Assembly: GCF_003020585.1 (NCBI RefSeq)
Contig: NZ_PXUE01000001.1
Span: 372,001-436,000 of the forward strand
DNA length: 64,000 bases
Source of the DNA: Chryseobacterium aurantiacum
GTDB lineage: Bacteria > Bacteroidota > Bacteroidia > Flavobacteriales > Weeksellaceae
Direction of reading: 5' to 3'
How positions within the stretch are numbered: position 1 is the stretch's first letter; the number at the start of each line of letters is the position of its first letter. The position numbers were made by a program, and so were the translations under genes. Below are positions 53,432 to 62,760 of the stretch, piece after piece. The notes beneath the pieces were generated by a model, which saw only the letters and a list, made by a program, of their open reading frames with translations, searched no databases and was not told the origin of the DNA.

Positions 53432-54346
53432 ATGAAAAATCTAATTTCTGTAGTAGGACCCACCGGAATAGGTAAAACGAGACTGGCAATTGATCTGGCA
53501 AAACATTTCAATACTGAGATTGTTTCCTGCGATTCCCGCCAGTTCTTTAAGGAAATGAAAATAGGAACTGCATCCCCTTCTGAAGAGGAGTTGGCTGAAG
53601 CACCTCATCATTTTATTGGAAATCTTTCGGTAGAAGACTACTATTCTATTGGGCAGTACGAAGAAGATGCCCTGCAAAAACTTAATGAACTTTTTCAAAA
53701 TCATAACACCGTAATTCTTGTTGGTGGAAGTATGATGTATGAGAAAGCAGTTATTGAGGGGTTGAATGATCTGCCAGAAGCAGATGCTGAAAATCAGGAG
53801 AAACTTCAGAAACTTTTGGAGCAGGAAGGAATTGAAAAACTTCAGGAAATTTTAAAGGAGCTTGATCCCGAATATGCTGAGGTGGTAGATATTCACAATC
53901 ACAGAAGACTTCTGCGTGCCATTGATGTGATCTGGCAAACCAATAAAAAATATTCTGAACAAATTGCAGTTTCCCAAGACTCCAGAGATTTTAATGTCAT
54001 CAGGATTGGTATTGAAGCACCTAGAGAAGAATTGTATGACAGGATCAATCGCAGGGTTGATATTATGATGGAGAAAGGTCTTTTGGATGAGGTGAAAAGT
54101 TTGGAGAAATTTAAAGGTATGACTGCATTGAATACAGTTGGATACGCTGAATTATTTAAATATTTTGACGGAGAATGGGATCTTGATTTTGCTGTTTCAG
54201 AAATTAAAAAGAACAGCCGAAGATATGCTAAACGTCAATTGACCTGGTACAGAAGAGCCGAAGATATTCATTATTTGCAACTGGGATATTCTCAACAAGA
54301 CTTTGAAAATCTGATTTTGTGGATTGCTGAGCAGTTTCAGAAATAA
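53432..54346 (+). CDS. miaA: tRNA dimethylallyltransferase
   Basis: A 304-aa enzyme that adds the dimethylallyl group to A37 of tRNAs reading U-starting codons. The P-loop VVGPTGIGKTRLAIDLA is at residues 6-22, EIVSCDSRQFFKEMKIGTA follows, and the later NTVGYAELFKYFDG and RRYAKRQLTWYRR are characteristic. Length and order are typical of MiaA. It stands alone on the plus strand; a long intergenic region follows. Confidence 0.95.
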   Translation: MKNLISVVGPTGIGKTRLAIDLAKHFNTEIVSCDSRQFFKEMKIGTASPSEEELAEAPHHFIGNLSVEDYYSIGQYEEDALQKLNELFQNHNTVILVGGSMMYEKAVIEGLNDLPEADAENQEKLQKLLEQEGIEKLQEILKELDPEYAEVVDIHNHRRLLRAIDVIWQTNKKYSEQIAVSQDSRDFNVIRIGIEAPREELYDRINRRVDIMMEKGLLDEVKSLEKFKGMTALNTVGYAELFKYFDGEWDLDFAVSEIKKNSRRYAKRQLTWYRRAEDIHYLQLGYSQQDFENLILWIAEQFQK

Positions 54347-54360
54347 ATGGTTATTTTTTT

Positions 54361-54660
54361 GTTGGCCATCGCAAAGACGCAATTTTTTTAATAGGTTTAG
54401 TGTCTTATCGTTTTTCCAATTTATTTATAAAGTCTGTTTAAACTTAACCGCAAAAGTCACAAAATATTTATTTTTTTTACCACTTTAGTACACTTTAGAA
54501 AGTGTAAGGAAATACAGCACAATTACGTTCACATCAGATGAAAATTTTTGATTTTCAACAAAACTTGAGTGTCCTTTCTTATATACAAAGTATATCACTT
54601 AAATAACTTACGTGTTTAAAAAGCTTTTGTATCTCCTTTGTGTTTTAATAAAAAAGTTTA
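54361..54660. repeat. degenerate dispersed repeat (AACCGCAAAAGTCACAAA type)
   Basis: No gene is seen in this intergenic region. Words such as CATCGCAAAGACGCAA, AACCGCAAAAGTCACAAA, TTTAGTACACTTTAGAAAGTGTAA, GAGTGTCCTTTCTTATATAC and TCTCCTTTGTGTTTTAAT resemble a dispersed intergenic repeat of Flavobacteria in decayed form. This is recognition by eye only. Confidence 0.4.
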
Positions 54661-54680
54661 AAAAGCTTTCTTATAAAAAA

Positions 54681-54702
54681 TGCGGTCCTGTAAAGAACCG
54701 CA
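54681..54702 (-). terminator. terminator of the efflux operon
   Basis: TGCGGT.C / G.ACCGCA lies 25 nt past the stop of the TolC-type gene in the minus direction, with a following T-run. Confidence 0.75.
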
Positions 54703-54726
54703 CCTCAAACAATATAATTAAATTTA

Positions 54727-56139
54727 CTACTTCCAACCGCCGCCTAGCGCTCTGTATAGATCTACAATGCTGCTTAATCTCTGTCTCTTAATGGAAGCAA
54801 GATTCAACTCGGCCTGAAGAGAATTTCCTTGTGCGGTAATTACCTCCAGATAATTGGCTGAACCTCCTCTGTAAAGAAGCTGTGCGCTTTTAATTCCATC
54901 TTTCAATGTAGTGGACTGCTCTGTCGCTTTTTGTTCCTGAATTTTTAAGTTTTCATTGGAAACAAGGGCATCAGAAACTTCACCCACGGCATTCAAAACC
55001 GATTGACGAAAAGCCAAGACATTTTTCTCTCTTTGAATTTTAGCTACAGCTAAATCTGTTTTTAATTGTCTTTTCTGGAAGATAGGCTGAGTAATTCCAC
55101 CTAAAACAGATCCAAATAATGATGCCGGAATTTGAAACCAGTTGTCAATTTTGAATGAGTTAACTCCTCCGTTTGCTGTAATTTTTAATGCAGGATACAT
55201 ATTGGCCTGCGCAATTCCTACCATTGCATTGGATTCTAGTAAAACAAGTTCCTGCTGACGTACATCAGGCCTTCTGCTTACCATAGCTGCCGGAAGCCCT
55301 GCCGAAATATTTTGAGGAAGTGAAGTGTCAGACATTTCAATGGTTCTGTTCACTTTATTAGGCGTTTCACCCACCAAAATACTTAAGGCATTTTCCTGGA
55401 TGGCAATATTTTGTTCCAGCTGAGAGATCAGAAGCTCTGTTGCCTGTTTCTGGGCTGCAGCCTGTTGTACTCCCAAAGAAGTTGTATCCCCACTTTCCCA
55501 CATTTTTTGTGTAATCATTAGGGTGTTGCTGCTCAATTCCAGATTAGATTTTGCAATACCTAATTGTTTATCAAGCATCAAAAGATTGTAGTATCCTTGG
55601 GCAATGGCTGCAATAACCTGTGTCTGGATAGCTTTTGAACCTTCGTAAGTTTGTAGATATTGCATTCTTGAAACTTCCTGTTGGTTTTTAATCTTTCCCC
55701 AAATATCAGCCTCCCAAGATAAGTTGAATGCAGCGTTGTAATCTTCAACATGGCTTTGTCCTAAAAATAAATTTAAGCTTTGCCCATTCATACTGTTCTT
55801 GGATGGTTTTGAAATCTGCGCGGATACCCCGAAGCCAACGTCCGGATATTGCATATATTTTGCCTGTTTTAGTTTTTCCTGTGAAGAGGCAACCTGTTTT
55901 AAGGCAATTTGAAGATCATAATTATTTTTAATTCCTTTTTCAATCAATCCCTGTAAAATAGGATCATTGAAGAATTGTTTCCATTCCAGATTGGCAATGC
56001 TTGCTGTATCGGCAGTTGCTGTATACTGAAACTTTTCCGGAAGCGGGAGATCCGGCTCCGTATATGCCAGTTTTGACACACACGAAACAGATCCTATAGC
56101 CAGCGCAAATGTTAGAATAATATTTTTTACTCTTTTCAT
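54727..56139 (-). CDS. TolC-type outer-membrane efflux lipoprotein
   Basis: A 470-aa outer-membrane channel of the OprM/NodT class. ATG 56139 is chosen, because it begins a lipoprotein signal (MKRVKNIILTFALAIGSVSC, Cys20); an upstream start at 56166 would spoil it. ILQGLIEKGIKNNYDLQIALKQV near residue 70 and AVAKIQREKNVLAFRQSV near 350 are the two repeated coiled-coil halves, and MVSRRPDVRQQEL is the family signature. It forms the third gene of the efflux operon. Confidence 0.92.
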   Translation of the reverse strand: MKRVKNIILTFALAIGSVSCVSKLAYTEPDLPLPEKFQYTATADTASIANLEWKQFFNDPILQGLIEKGIKNNYDLQIALKQVASSQEKLKQAKYMQYPDVGFGVSAQISKPSKNSMNGQSLNLFLGQSHVEDYNAAFNLSWEADIWGKIKNQQEVSRMQYLQTYEGSKAIQTQVIAAIAQGYYNLLMLDKQLGIAKSNLELSSNTLMITQKMWESGDTTSLGVQQAAAQKQATELLISQLEQNIAIQENALSILVGETPNKVNRTIEMSDTSLPQNISAGLPAAMVSRRPDVRQQELVLLESNAMVGIAQANMYPALKITANGGVNSFKIDNWFQIPASLFGSVLGGITQPIFQKRQLKTDLAVAKIQREKNVLAFRQSVLNAVGEVSDALVSNENLKIQEQKATEQSTTLKDGIKSAQLLYRGGSANYLEVITAQGNSLQAELNLASIKRQRLSSIVDLYRALGGGWK

Positions 56140-56311
56140 AGTTTTTAAACTTTTAATTGAATACAAAACTTAGAGAGGTTTCTGTTGATGCAAAAATTGT
56201 CTTTAGTAGGAGAAAATATTTAGCTTTTCTAAACCAATTAAGAACAGATAAGAAAATAGGTAATCTTTTGTGCTCTTAAAATTTTCTCTAAGTTTTTGTA
56301 ATTCATTTTTA

Positions 56312-59300
56312 TTAGTGAGTAGCAGTTGAAAGTTCTTGCTCCATTTGTTTTTTCAGAAGTCTTTTCTTTTTTCTGCTAGGCATTTTTTCATGCAGATACT
56401 GGAAGACCACATACATTACCGGAATAATAAAAATTCCGAATACAACTCCTGTAAGCATTCCTCCTACTGTACTATAACCGATGGAGTGGTTACCTTTTGC
56501 AGAAGCACCCTGTGTCCATACCAATGGAAGCATCCCCACGATAAAGGCAAAAGAGGTCATCAAAATTGGTCTTAGACGTAATCTTGAAGCCTGAAGAGCG
56601 GATTCAATTAATGATCTTCCTGCTTTTCTTCTCTGAACGGCAAATTCTACAATCAGGATGGCATTTTTCGCCAATAATCCGACCAGCATGATCAATCCGA
56701 CCTGTACATAGATGTTATTATCAATTCCTGCCAGTCCTGTGAAGGCAAATACCCCAAAGATTCCCGTTGGAATAGTTAAGATAATGGCAAACGGAAGAAT
56801 ATAACTTTCATACTGTGCTGCCAATAGGAAGTAAACAAAAAGAATACTTAAAAGGAAGATGAATGTAGTTTGTCCACCAGTCTTAATTTCTTCACGGGTA
56901 ATCCCTGTCCACTCATAGCCATAGCCTCTCGGAAGTGATTGTTTTGCTACTTCTTCTACTGCTTTGATGGCATCTCCGGTACTGTACCCAGGTTTTGGAG
57001 TACCATTGATGGTTACTGCGTTGAATAAGTTATTTCTGGTTACCGTTTCAGGGCCAAAGGTTCTTTTTAAGGTAACTAAGGTTTTAGCAGGAACCATTTC
57101 TCCCGATTTATTTTTTACATAAATTCCCTCCAAAGAGTTGATATCTGTACGATAAGGAATATCTGCCTGTGCCATTACTCTGTAATACTTCCCAAATCTG
57201 TTGAAATCTGAAACGAAGCTACTTCCGTAGTAAATCTGCATAGTCTGCATTAGCTCTGTAACAGAAACTCCTAATTGATTGGCTTTATCTGTATCTACGT
57301 CAATGGTGTATTGTGGATTTCCGGCTGCATAAGTAGTAAATGCAAATGCAATTTCAGGACGCTTCATTAACTCGCCAATGAATTGTTGTGTTGTAGTTCC
57401 CAATTGTTCAAAAGAACCGTTGGTTTTATCCTGAAGCATAAATTCGAAACCGGAAACGTTACCAAATCCCTGAATTGTTGGGAAGTTGAAAAAGAATGCA
57501 TTGGCATCTTTTACCTGGCTTACTTTGCCTGTCAATGTAGCTGCAATCTGATCAGGATCTTTCATTTCACCACGCTTATCATAATCTTTAAGCTTGATGA
57601 AACCTGCAGAATAGGGAGAAGCATTAGCATTACTGATGAAATTCATCCCGTCTGCTACCCAAAGGTGATTGGTTGCTTTTTCTCCGTTAATGATTTTATC
57701 AATTTGTGCAGTTGCATTATGCGTTCTTTCCAGTGAACTTCCCGGAGGCGTATTCACGGCATACAATACGAATCCCTGATCTTCTGTAGGAATAAACCCT
57801 GAAGGAGCTTTTTTAATCATGAATATGCTGAGTGCAGTTATCGCTACAAGACCTCCTATGGCAACCCATTTGTTTTTAATTAAAAACTTAAGGCTGTAAA
57901 TATATTTTTTGGTCATGTTATTGAAGCTCGCATTAAATGCGTTGAAGAACCTTGCTCCAAAACCTTTCTTGTGACCATGCTCACCATGTTCTCCCTGAGG
58001 ATCATTAAGGAAAAGCGCACATAGGGCAGGACTTAATGTCAATGCATTTACTGCTGAAATCAAAATAGCAATGGCCAATGTAAAGGCAAACTGTCTGTAG
58101 AAAACCCCTGCAGGTCCCTGCATAAATCCTACGGGAATAAATACCGCACACATTACCAATGTAATGGAAATGATGGCCCCGGAAATTTCACTCATAGAGT
58201 TCATAGTGGCTTGTTCCACAGGCATTCCTGTTTGTTCCATTTTGGAATGGACGGCTTCCACCACTACAATGGCATCATCCACTACAATACCAATGGCCAA
58301 TACCAATGCAAACAACGTAAGCATATTAATACTGAAACCAAATAATTGCAGGAAGAAGAATGTACCAATAATGGCTACCGGAACCGCAATGGCGGGAATT
58401 AAAGTAGATCTGAAATCCTGAAGAAAAATAAATACTACAATAAATACCAATACGAATGCAATCACCAATGTTTCTACTACCTGATGAATAGAGGCATCAA
58501 GGAAATCCTTGGAATTATACATGATAATGGGTTTCACTCCTTTTGGAAGAGAAGTTTCCATTACTTTTACCTGCTTTTCAATCTCAGTAAGGATCTCATT
58601 GGCATTTGAACCTGCAGTTTGAAGAATGGCAAATCCTGCAACAGGTTTTCCATCTACTCTGTTGGTTGCAGTATAGGTGTAAGAACCAAATTCTACTCTT
58701 GCAACATCTTTTAATCTTAGGAATGATCCGTCACTATTCGCTTTAATGGCGATACTTTCGTAATCTTCACCTTTGTTCAGTTTCCCTTTATATTTAAGGA
58801 TATATTCATAAGTTTCCTTACTTCCCTGTCCAAGACGCCCTGGTGCAGCTTCAAGGTTATGGTCTTTAATGGCATTCAAAACTTCCTGTGGAGAAAGATT
58901 GTTGGCAGCCAGTCTATCCGGTTTTAGCCAGATTCTCATGGAGTAATCTCTAGTTCCGAAAACCTGTGCCTGAGCAACTCCAGGAATACGCTGAATCTGT
59001 GGAATTACGTTGATTTTAAGGTAATTCTGTAAGAAAAGTTCATCATATTGTTTCGGATCCTCACTGGATAGCCCCATGAACATAATCATACTATTCTGAA
59101 CTTTCTGCGTAGAAATTCCCGCTTGTACTACTTCCTGAGGAAGCTGACTCATTGCCTTGGATACACGGTTTTGTACGTTTACAGCTGCATTATCAGGATC
59201 AGATCCCTGCTTGAAGAAAACGCTCAGGGTCATTGTACCATCATTACTAGAGTTAGAGGTCATGTAGGTCATATTTTCAACCCCGTTCACTGCTTCCTCA

Positions 59301-59494
59301 ATGGGTGTTGCTACAGAACGAGCCACTACCTCAGCATTTGCTCCCGGATAAAAAGCCGTTACCTGAACACTCGGCGGAGCAATGTCCGGAAAGAGGGCAA
59401 TCGGTAAATTAAAGAGAGACAAGGCTCCCAATAATAAGAGTATTATGGAGATGACCGTTGAAAGGACCGGTCTTTCTATAAATTGTTTTAACAT
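56312..59494 (-). CDS. RND efflux pump permease (HAE1 family)
   Basis: A 1060-aa inner-membrane pump of the AcrB/MexB type, with twelve helices and two large periplasmic loops. It starts MLKQFIERPVLSTVISIILL and has PDIAPPSVQVTAFYPGANAEVV in the first periplasmic domain. The proton-relay aspartates lie in IGIVVDDAIVVVEAVH in TM4, and the LIMLVGLLAKNAILIVEFA segment marks TM10. The length fits HAE1 drug pumps. The gene lies between adaptor and channel genes and would expel hydrophobic compounds, driven by the proton gradient. Confidence 0.95.
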   Translation of the reverse strand: MLKQFIERPVLSTVISIILLLLGALSLFNLPIALFPDIAPPSVQVTAFYPGANAEVVARSVATPIEEAVNGVENMTYMTSNSSNDGTMTLSVFFKQGSDPDNAAVNVQNRVSKAMSQLPQEVVQAGISTQKVQNSMIMFMGLSSEDPKQYDELFLQNYLKINVIPQIQRIPGVAQAQVFGTRDYSMRIWLKPDRLAANNLSPQEVLNAIKDHNLEAAPGRLGQGSKETYEYILKYKGKLNKGEDYESIAIKANSDGSFLRLKDVARVEFGSYTYTATNRVDGKPVAGFAILQTAGSNANEILTEIEKQVKVMETSLPKGVKPIIMYNSKDFLDASIHQVVETLVIAFVLVFIVVFIFLQDFRSTLIPAIAVPVAIIGTFFFLQLFGFSINMLTLFALVLAIGIVVDDAIVVVEAVHSKMEQTGMPVEQATMNSMSEISGAIISITLVMCAVFIPVGFMQGPAGVFYRQFAFTLAIAILISAVNALTLSPALCALFLNDPQGEHGEHGHKKGFGARFFNAFNASFNNMTKKYIYSLKFLIKNKWVAIGGLVAITALSIFMIKKAPSGFIPTEDQGFVLYAVNTPPGSSLERTHNATAQIDKIINGEKATNHLWVADGMNFISNANASPYSAGFIKLKDYDKRGEMKDPDQIAATLTGKVSQVKDANAFFFNFPTIQGFGNVSGFEFMLQDKTNGSFEQLGTTTQQFIGELMKRPEIAFAFTTYAAGNPQYTIDVDTDKANQLGVSVTELMQTMQIYYGSSFVSDFNRFGKYYRVMAQADIPYRTDINSLEGIYVKNKSGEMVPAKTLVTLKRTFGPETVTRNNLFNAVTINGTPKPGYSTGDAIKAVEEVAKQSLPRGYGYEWTGITREEIKTGGQTTFIFLLSILFVYFLLAAQYESYILPFAIILTIPTGIFGVFAFTGLAGIDNNIYVQVGLIMLVGLLAKNAILIVEFAVQRRKAGRSLIESALQASRLRLRPILMTSFAFIVGMLPLVWTQGASAKGNHSIGYSTVGGMLTGVVFGIFIIPVMYVVFQYLHEKMPSRKKKRLLKKQMEQELSTATH

Positions 59495-59531
59495 AAGAAG
59501 TTTATTTTTTAATGTTGTTTAAACTTTTTTA

Positions 59532-59588
59532 AACACTTAATATTCTTAATCAATGTAATAGTCATTATTTCAAGTGATTAAGTGTTAA
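59532..59588. repeat. inverted repeat between adaptor and pump genes
   Basis: AACACTTAAT and ATTAAGTGTT are the outer arms. CTTAATCA/TGATTAAG forms a competing inner pair. It lies in the 140-nt gap between the adaptor stop and the pump start and may be a processing or read-through hairpin. Confidence 0.5.
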
Positions 59589-59634
59589 AAAGAATGGTGT
59601 TTAAACTGCTCTTAAATAATCATATTGATATCTA

Positions 59635-60795
59635 TTACAAAGGTTTTGCTCTCAATAAACTATCAGAAGAGATTGCTTTCGGTTTAATGGAGGCTCCATC
59701 TTTCAGACTTCCAATTCCCGTAAAGACAATTTTGTCTCCTGGCGAAAGCCCTTCAGAAATAAAGTAATAGCTGTCTGTTTTTCCTGAGATCTTGATGGGT
59801 TTTCCAGTCACTTTCTGATCTTTACCCATTACATAGACATAGGTTTTATCCTGAATTTCAAAAGTAGATTCCTGAGGAATAATGACTGCATTTGAAATAA
59901 GCTGCGGCATACGTATTCTTCCTGTATTACCGGTTCTCAGAGTTCCGTTTGCATTAGGGAAAACCGCACGTACACTGATGGATCCTGTAGTTTTGTCAAA
60001 CTGTCCGTCTACAATACTTAATTTCCCCTTTTCAGGATAAGTACTATTGTCAGCGATTACCAGTTCTACCATCGGCATATTTTTCAGCTTCTCATCTAAA
60101 GTAGCTCCCGGATATTTATTTTGGAAAGCAATAAAATCAAGTTCACTTAAAGAGAAGTAGGCATAGATTTCACTGATGTCTGACAATAAAGTCAATGGAT
60201 TAGGATCTGTTCTGGAGATTAAACTTCCTTTTTTATAAGGAATTCTACCAATATAACCACTTACAGGTGCTGTGATTGTAGTAAATCCTACATTTATTTT
60301 TGCGCTTCCTACTGATGCTCTTGCCTGTGAGGCAGCGGCAACGGCAGCTTCATAATTGGCTTTTGCTGTTTTAAGCTGTACATCAGATACCACTTTAGCA
60401 GCTACCAGTGGCTGAAGTCTGTCAACCTCTACTTTCGCTTTCTGTATATTGGCATTAGCCGCCTGAAGATTAGCTTGTGCCATATTCATCTGCTCGCCAT
60501 AGCTTCTTGAATCTATCTTAAATAAAGGCTGTCCGGCTCTTACATAAGCCCCTTCCTCTACATAAATTCTATCAAGATATCCATCTACCTGCGATCTTAT
60601 TTCCACATTATTTTTTCCTTCCAAAGCGGTTGGTAATTCTTGATAAATGGTAGCAGGAGAGCTGATAACGGTATAAACCGGAAGTTCTGGAGCTGGAGGT
60701 GCGGCATTGGATCCTTCCGCAGCCTTGGTGCAGCTCTGTAAAAGAATTATACTTGATATAAGTACAATAAACCTTGTTTTTCCAGGTATTTTCAT
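59635..60795 (-). CDS. RND periplasmic adaptor lipoprotein
   Basis: A 386-aa membrane-fusion protein of the AcrA type. The lipoprotein signal ends LLQSC (Cys22). The biotinyl-lipoyl region includes KNNVEIRSQVDGYLDRIYVEEGAYVRAGQPLFKID (residues ~62-95), interrupted by an alpha-hairpin (AQANLQAANANIQKAKVEV). The second lipoyl half TTITAPVSGYIGRIPYKKGSLI follows. It is the first gene of the operon and is preceded by three palindromic operators. Confidence 0.93.
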   Translation of the reverse strand: MKIPGKTRFIVLISSIILLQSCTKAAEGSNAAPPAPELPVYTVISSPATIYQELPTALEGKNNVEIRSQVDGYLDRIYVEEGAYVRAGQPLFKIDSRSYGEQMNMAQANLQAANANIQKAKVEVDRLQPLVAAKVVSDVQLKTAKANYEAAVAAASQARASVGSAKINVGFTTITAPVSGYIGRIPYKKGSLISRTDPNPLTLLSDISEIYAYFSLSELDFIAFQNKYPGATLDEKLKNMPMVELVIADNSTYPEKGKLSIVDGQFDKTTGSISVRAVFPNANGTLRTGNTGRIRMPQLISNAVIIPQESTFEIQDKTYVYVMGKDQKVTGKPIKISGKTDSYYFISEGLSPGDKIVFTGIGSLKDGASIKPKAISSDSLLRAKPL

Positions 60796-60867
60796 TGTTG
60801 GTTTAATTTTTTTAATGAAGTGTTAGATTTAAGTAATGTTTCTTTTTAATAAATGCTGTTTTTTTTC

Positions 60868-60880
60868 CTAACAGTGTTAA
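60868..60880. promoter_or_regulatory. operator 1 for the TetR-family regulator
   Basis: CTAACAGTGTTAA, an almost perfect palindrome (CTAACA-G-TGTTAG consensus), 73 nt upstream of the adaptor start codon. Confidence 0.65.
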
Positions 60881-61004
60881 CGATTTGTTCAAAAAAAAAT
60901 ACAGAATTTTTAATGTCCGATCAGATCGATAATTTCCATAATTGAAATTGTTTTTAATAAGTTTAAGTATATGAAGATGTGAGGTGTAATGTGTGTTATT
61001 TTTG

Positions 61005-61017
61005 CTAACAGTGTTAA
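61005..61017. promoter_or_regulatory. operator 2 for the TetR-family regulator
   Basis: CTAACAGTGTTAA, identical to operator 1 and located 137 bp from it. Confidence 0.65.
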
Positions 61018-61134
61018 TTTTAAAAGAAAAAATCACTACTTTTAACAAATGAATTGATCAAGATTCTACATAAATGATTTTGTTTTTTTATTAGGTTTAA
61101 ATGAATTGTGTCTATTAATTCAGTGTTATATTTC

Positions 61135-61147
61135 CTAACGGTGTTAA
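61135..61147. promoter_or_regulatory. operator 3 for the TetR-family regulator
   Basis: CTAACGGTGTTAA, one mismatch from operators 1 and 2, close to the end of the tetR gene. An extra half-site TCAGTGTTAT lies just before it (about 61120). Confidence 0.6.
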
Positions 61148-61166
61148 TTTTTAGTTCAAAAAAATA

Positions 61167-61763
61167 TTATAAAGACTTAATAAAAGACGAAACAGTTTCA
61201 TCCAAAGCCGATTTATTCATTGTAGAAGGAATATCTGCCGTACGCATCATCATAATGGAAATCATTCCGTGTACTGCCGAGAACAGCGCATGAGACATAT
61301 GACATGCATTATCAGGATTTGATCCATTCTTTTTGATAATACTCGCAGTACACTCATAAATCAGCTCCTGGAATGATGAGAATTCTTTCTTCATCTGTCC
61401 TTTTCCGCAGCATTGCATTCCCAAACCAAACATAAGCTGGTAATATTCCTTATTCTTAAAAGCAAAGCTCCAATAAGCATCCACAATAGCAACAAGCTGT
61501 TCTTCAGGAGTGTTGTGTTTCTGCTGTGCTTTTAGTAATTCTATATGTAACTTGTGAAAGCCATCTAATGAAATTTCAAATAAAATAGCTTCTTTATTTT
61601 CAAAATAATCATACACCACTGGTGCGCTGTATTCAATAGCGTCTGCTATTTTACGCATAGAAAGTGATGCCCAGCCTTCAGTTTTGGCCAAAGTGAATGC
61701 AGCCTGCAAGATATTTGCACGAATGGATTCTTTTTCTCTTTGACGACGTTCATGTAGGCCCAT
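61167..61763 (-). CDS. TetR/AcrR-family regulator of the efflux operon
   Basis: A 198-aa repressor. The N-terminal helix-turn-helix contains ANILQAAFTLAKTEGWASLS, MRKIADAIEYSAPVVYDYF and ENKEAILFE. The ligand domain includes adjacent cysteines in GLGMQCCGKGQ near residue 108, possibly relevant to sensing. It is encoded immediately upstream of the adaptor gene on the same strand, and four similar palindromes flank it: one before its own start and three before the adaptor. It therefore likely represses both itself and the pump. Confidence 0.93.
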   Translation of the reverse strand: MGLHERRQREKESIRANILQAAFTLAKTEGWASLSMRKIADAIEYSAPVVYDYFENKEAILFEISLDGFHKLHIELLKAQQKHNTPEEQLVAIVDAYWSFAFKNKEYYQLMFGLGMQCCGKGQMKKEFSSFQELIYECTASIIKKNGSNPDNACHMSHALFSAVHGMISIMMMRTADIPSTMNKSALDETVSSFIKSL

Positions 61764-61775
61764 GATATTTGTTTA

Positions 61776-61788
61776 CTAACAGTGTTAG
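61776..61788. promoter_or_regulatory. operator 4 upstream of tetR
   Basis: CTAACAGTGTTAG, the perfect form of the palindrome, 12 nt upstream of the tetR start codon and thus ideal for autorepression. Confidence 0.7.
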
Positions 61789-61891
61789 CAAAACTACAAA
61801 CTTTTAAGGTTATCTTCCAAACCTTATTTTAATTTTAACATTTAACGAAAGTTTATAAATTACTGAATAGGCTATTAATAAAAGAAATTTT

Positions 61892-61899
61892 TATCTTTG
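61892..61899 (+). promoter_or_regulatory. putative -7 box of the thioredoxin-family gene
   Basis: TATCTTTG fits TAnnTTTG, 20 nt before the ATG. Confidence 0.5.
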
Positions 61900-61919
61900 T
61901 GAACTAAAGAAAAAAGGAT

Positions 61920-62474
61920 ATGAATACTCCCTCAAATATGTTGGCATTAGGAACAAAAGCTCCGTTTTTTGAGCTTCCAAACCCGTCAAAAACGAATGAA
62001 CTTCAGTCTTTAGAAGAACTGAAAGGAGAAAAAGGAACATTGGTGATCTTTATGTGCAACCATTGTCCGTTTGTTCTTCATGTGATCGACAAGATCAATG
62101 AATTATATGAAGACTATAATGAAAAAGGAATTGAATTCATCGCGATTAATGCTAACGATATTGAAAAATATCCGGCTGATTCCCCTGATAAAATGATCGA
62201 GTTTCAAATCGATAGAAATTTTGATTTTCCTTATTTATTTGATGAAAGTCAAGCAGTGGCAAGAGCATATGATGCAGCATGTACCCCTGATTTTTATTTC
62301 TTTGATGATAAATTGGACCTTGTTTACAGAGGTCAGATGGATGATTCAAGACCGGGAAATAATAAGGATGTAACCGGTGAAGATTTAATTATTGCCTTTG
62401 AAAATCTTTTAATTGGAGAACCTCAGGAAGAAATTCAGAGACCAAGTATGGGATGTAATATTAAATGGAAGTAA
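61920..62474 (+). CDS. thioredoxin-family (AhpC/TSA-like) protein
   Basis: A 184-aa cytosolic protein of the thioredoxin superfamily. The active-site segment is FMCNHCPFVLHVID with a C-N-H-C motif near residues 45-48. Another cysteine pair lies in YDAACTPDFYFFD near 118 and in the C-terminal PSMGCNIKWK. This matches a common Bacteroidota family annotated as thioredoxin or redoxin. The substrate is unknown. Confidence 0.87.
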   Translation: MNTPSNMLALGTKAPFFELPNPSKTNELQSLEELKGEKGTLVIFMCNHCPFVLHVIDKINELYEDYNEKGIEFIAINANDIEKYPADSPDKMIEFQIDRNFDFPYLFDESQAVARAYDAACTPDFYFFDDKLDLVYRGQMDDSRPGNNKDVTGEDLIIAFENLLIGEPQEEIQRPSMGCNIKWK

Positions 62475-62509
62475 CTTTCTGATTACTAATTCTTACTAGT
62501 ATAATACTG

Positions 62510-62538
62510 AGCTGTTTTTTTTAAAGAACAGCTTTTTT
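62510..62538 (+). terminator. terminator of the thioredoxin-family gene
   Basis: AGCTGTT / AACAGCT with a T-rich loop and a following T-run. Confidence 0.75.
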
Positions 62539-62540
62539 AT

Positions 62541-62665
62541 TTCCTACAGATCGCTCCGATTTCACTGATTATTATTCTCGCAGATTTAGGAGATTATGCA
62601 GCTTTTTTACTGTGGGAATTTTATACGTAAATATCTGCGAAATTCGCCAAATTTGCGTGAGATTT
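62541..62665. repeat. degenerate copy of the 97-bp palindromic repeat
   Basis: CCTACAGATCGCTCCGATTT, TTCTCGCAGATTTAGGAGAT and ATCTGCGAAATTCGCC..ATTTGCGTGAGA recall the units at 6814-7104, with the same kind of CGCAGAT and GCGTGAGA ends. The match is partial. Confidence 0.55.
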
Positions 62666-62760
62666 AAAATAAAGTCATTTGGATTCCTACAGAATGCCAA
62701 ATAGAACGGTTAGTTTATCCATCCACTTTTATATCATATAAAAGAATTAACGTGGTCTCC

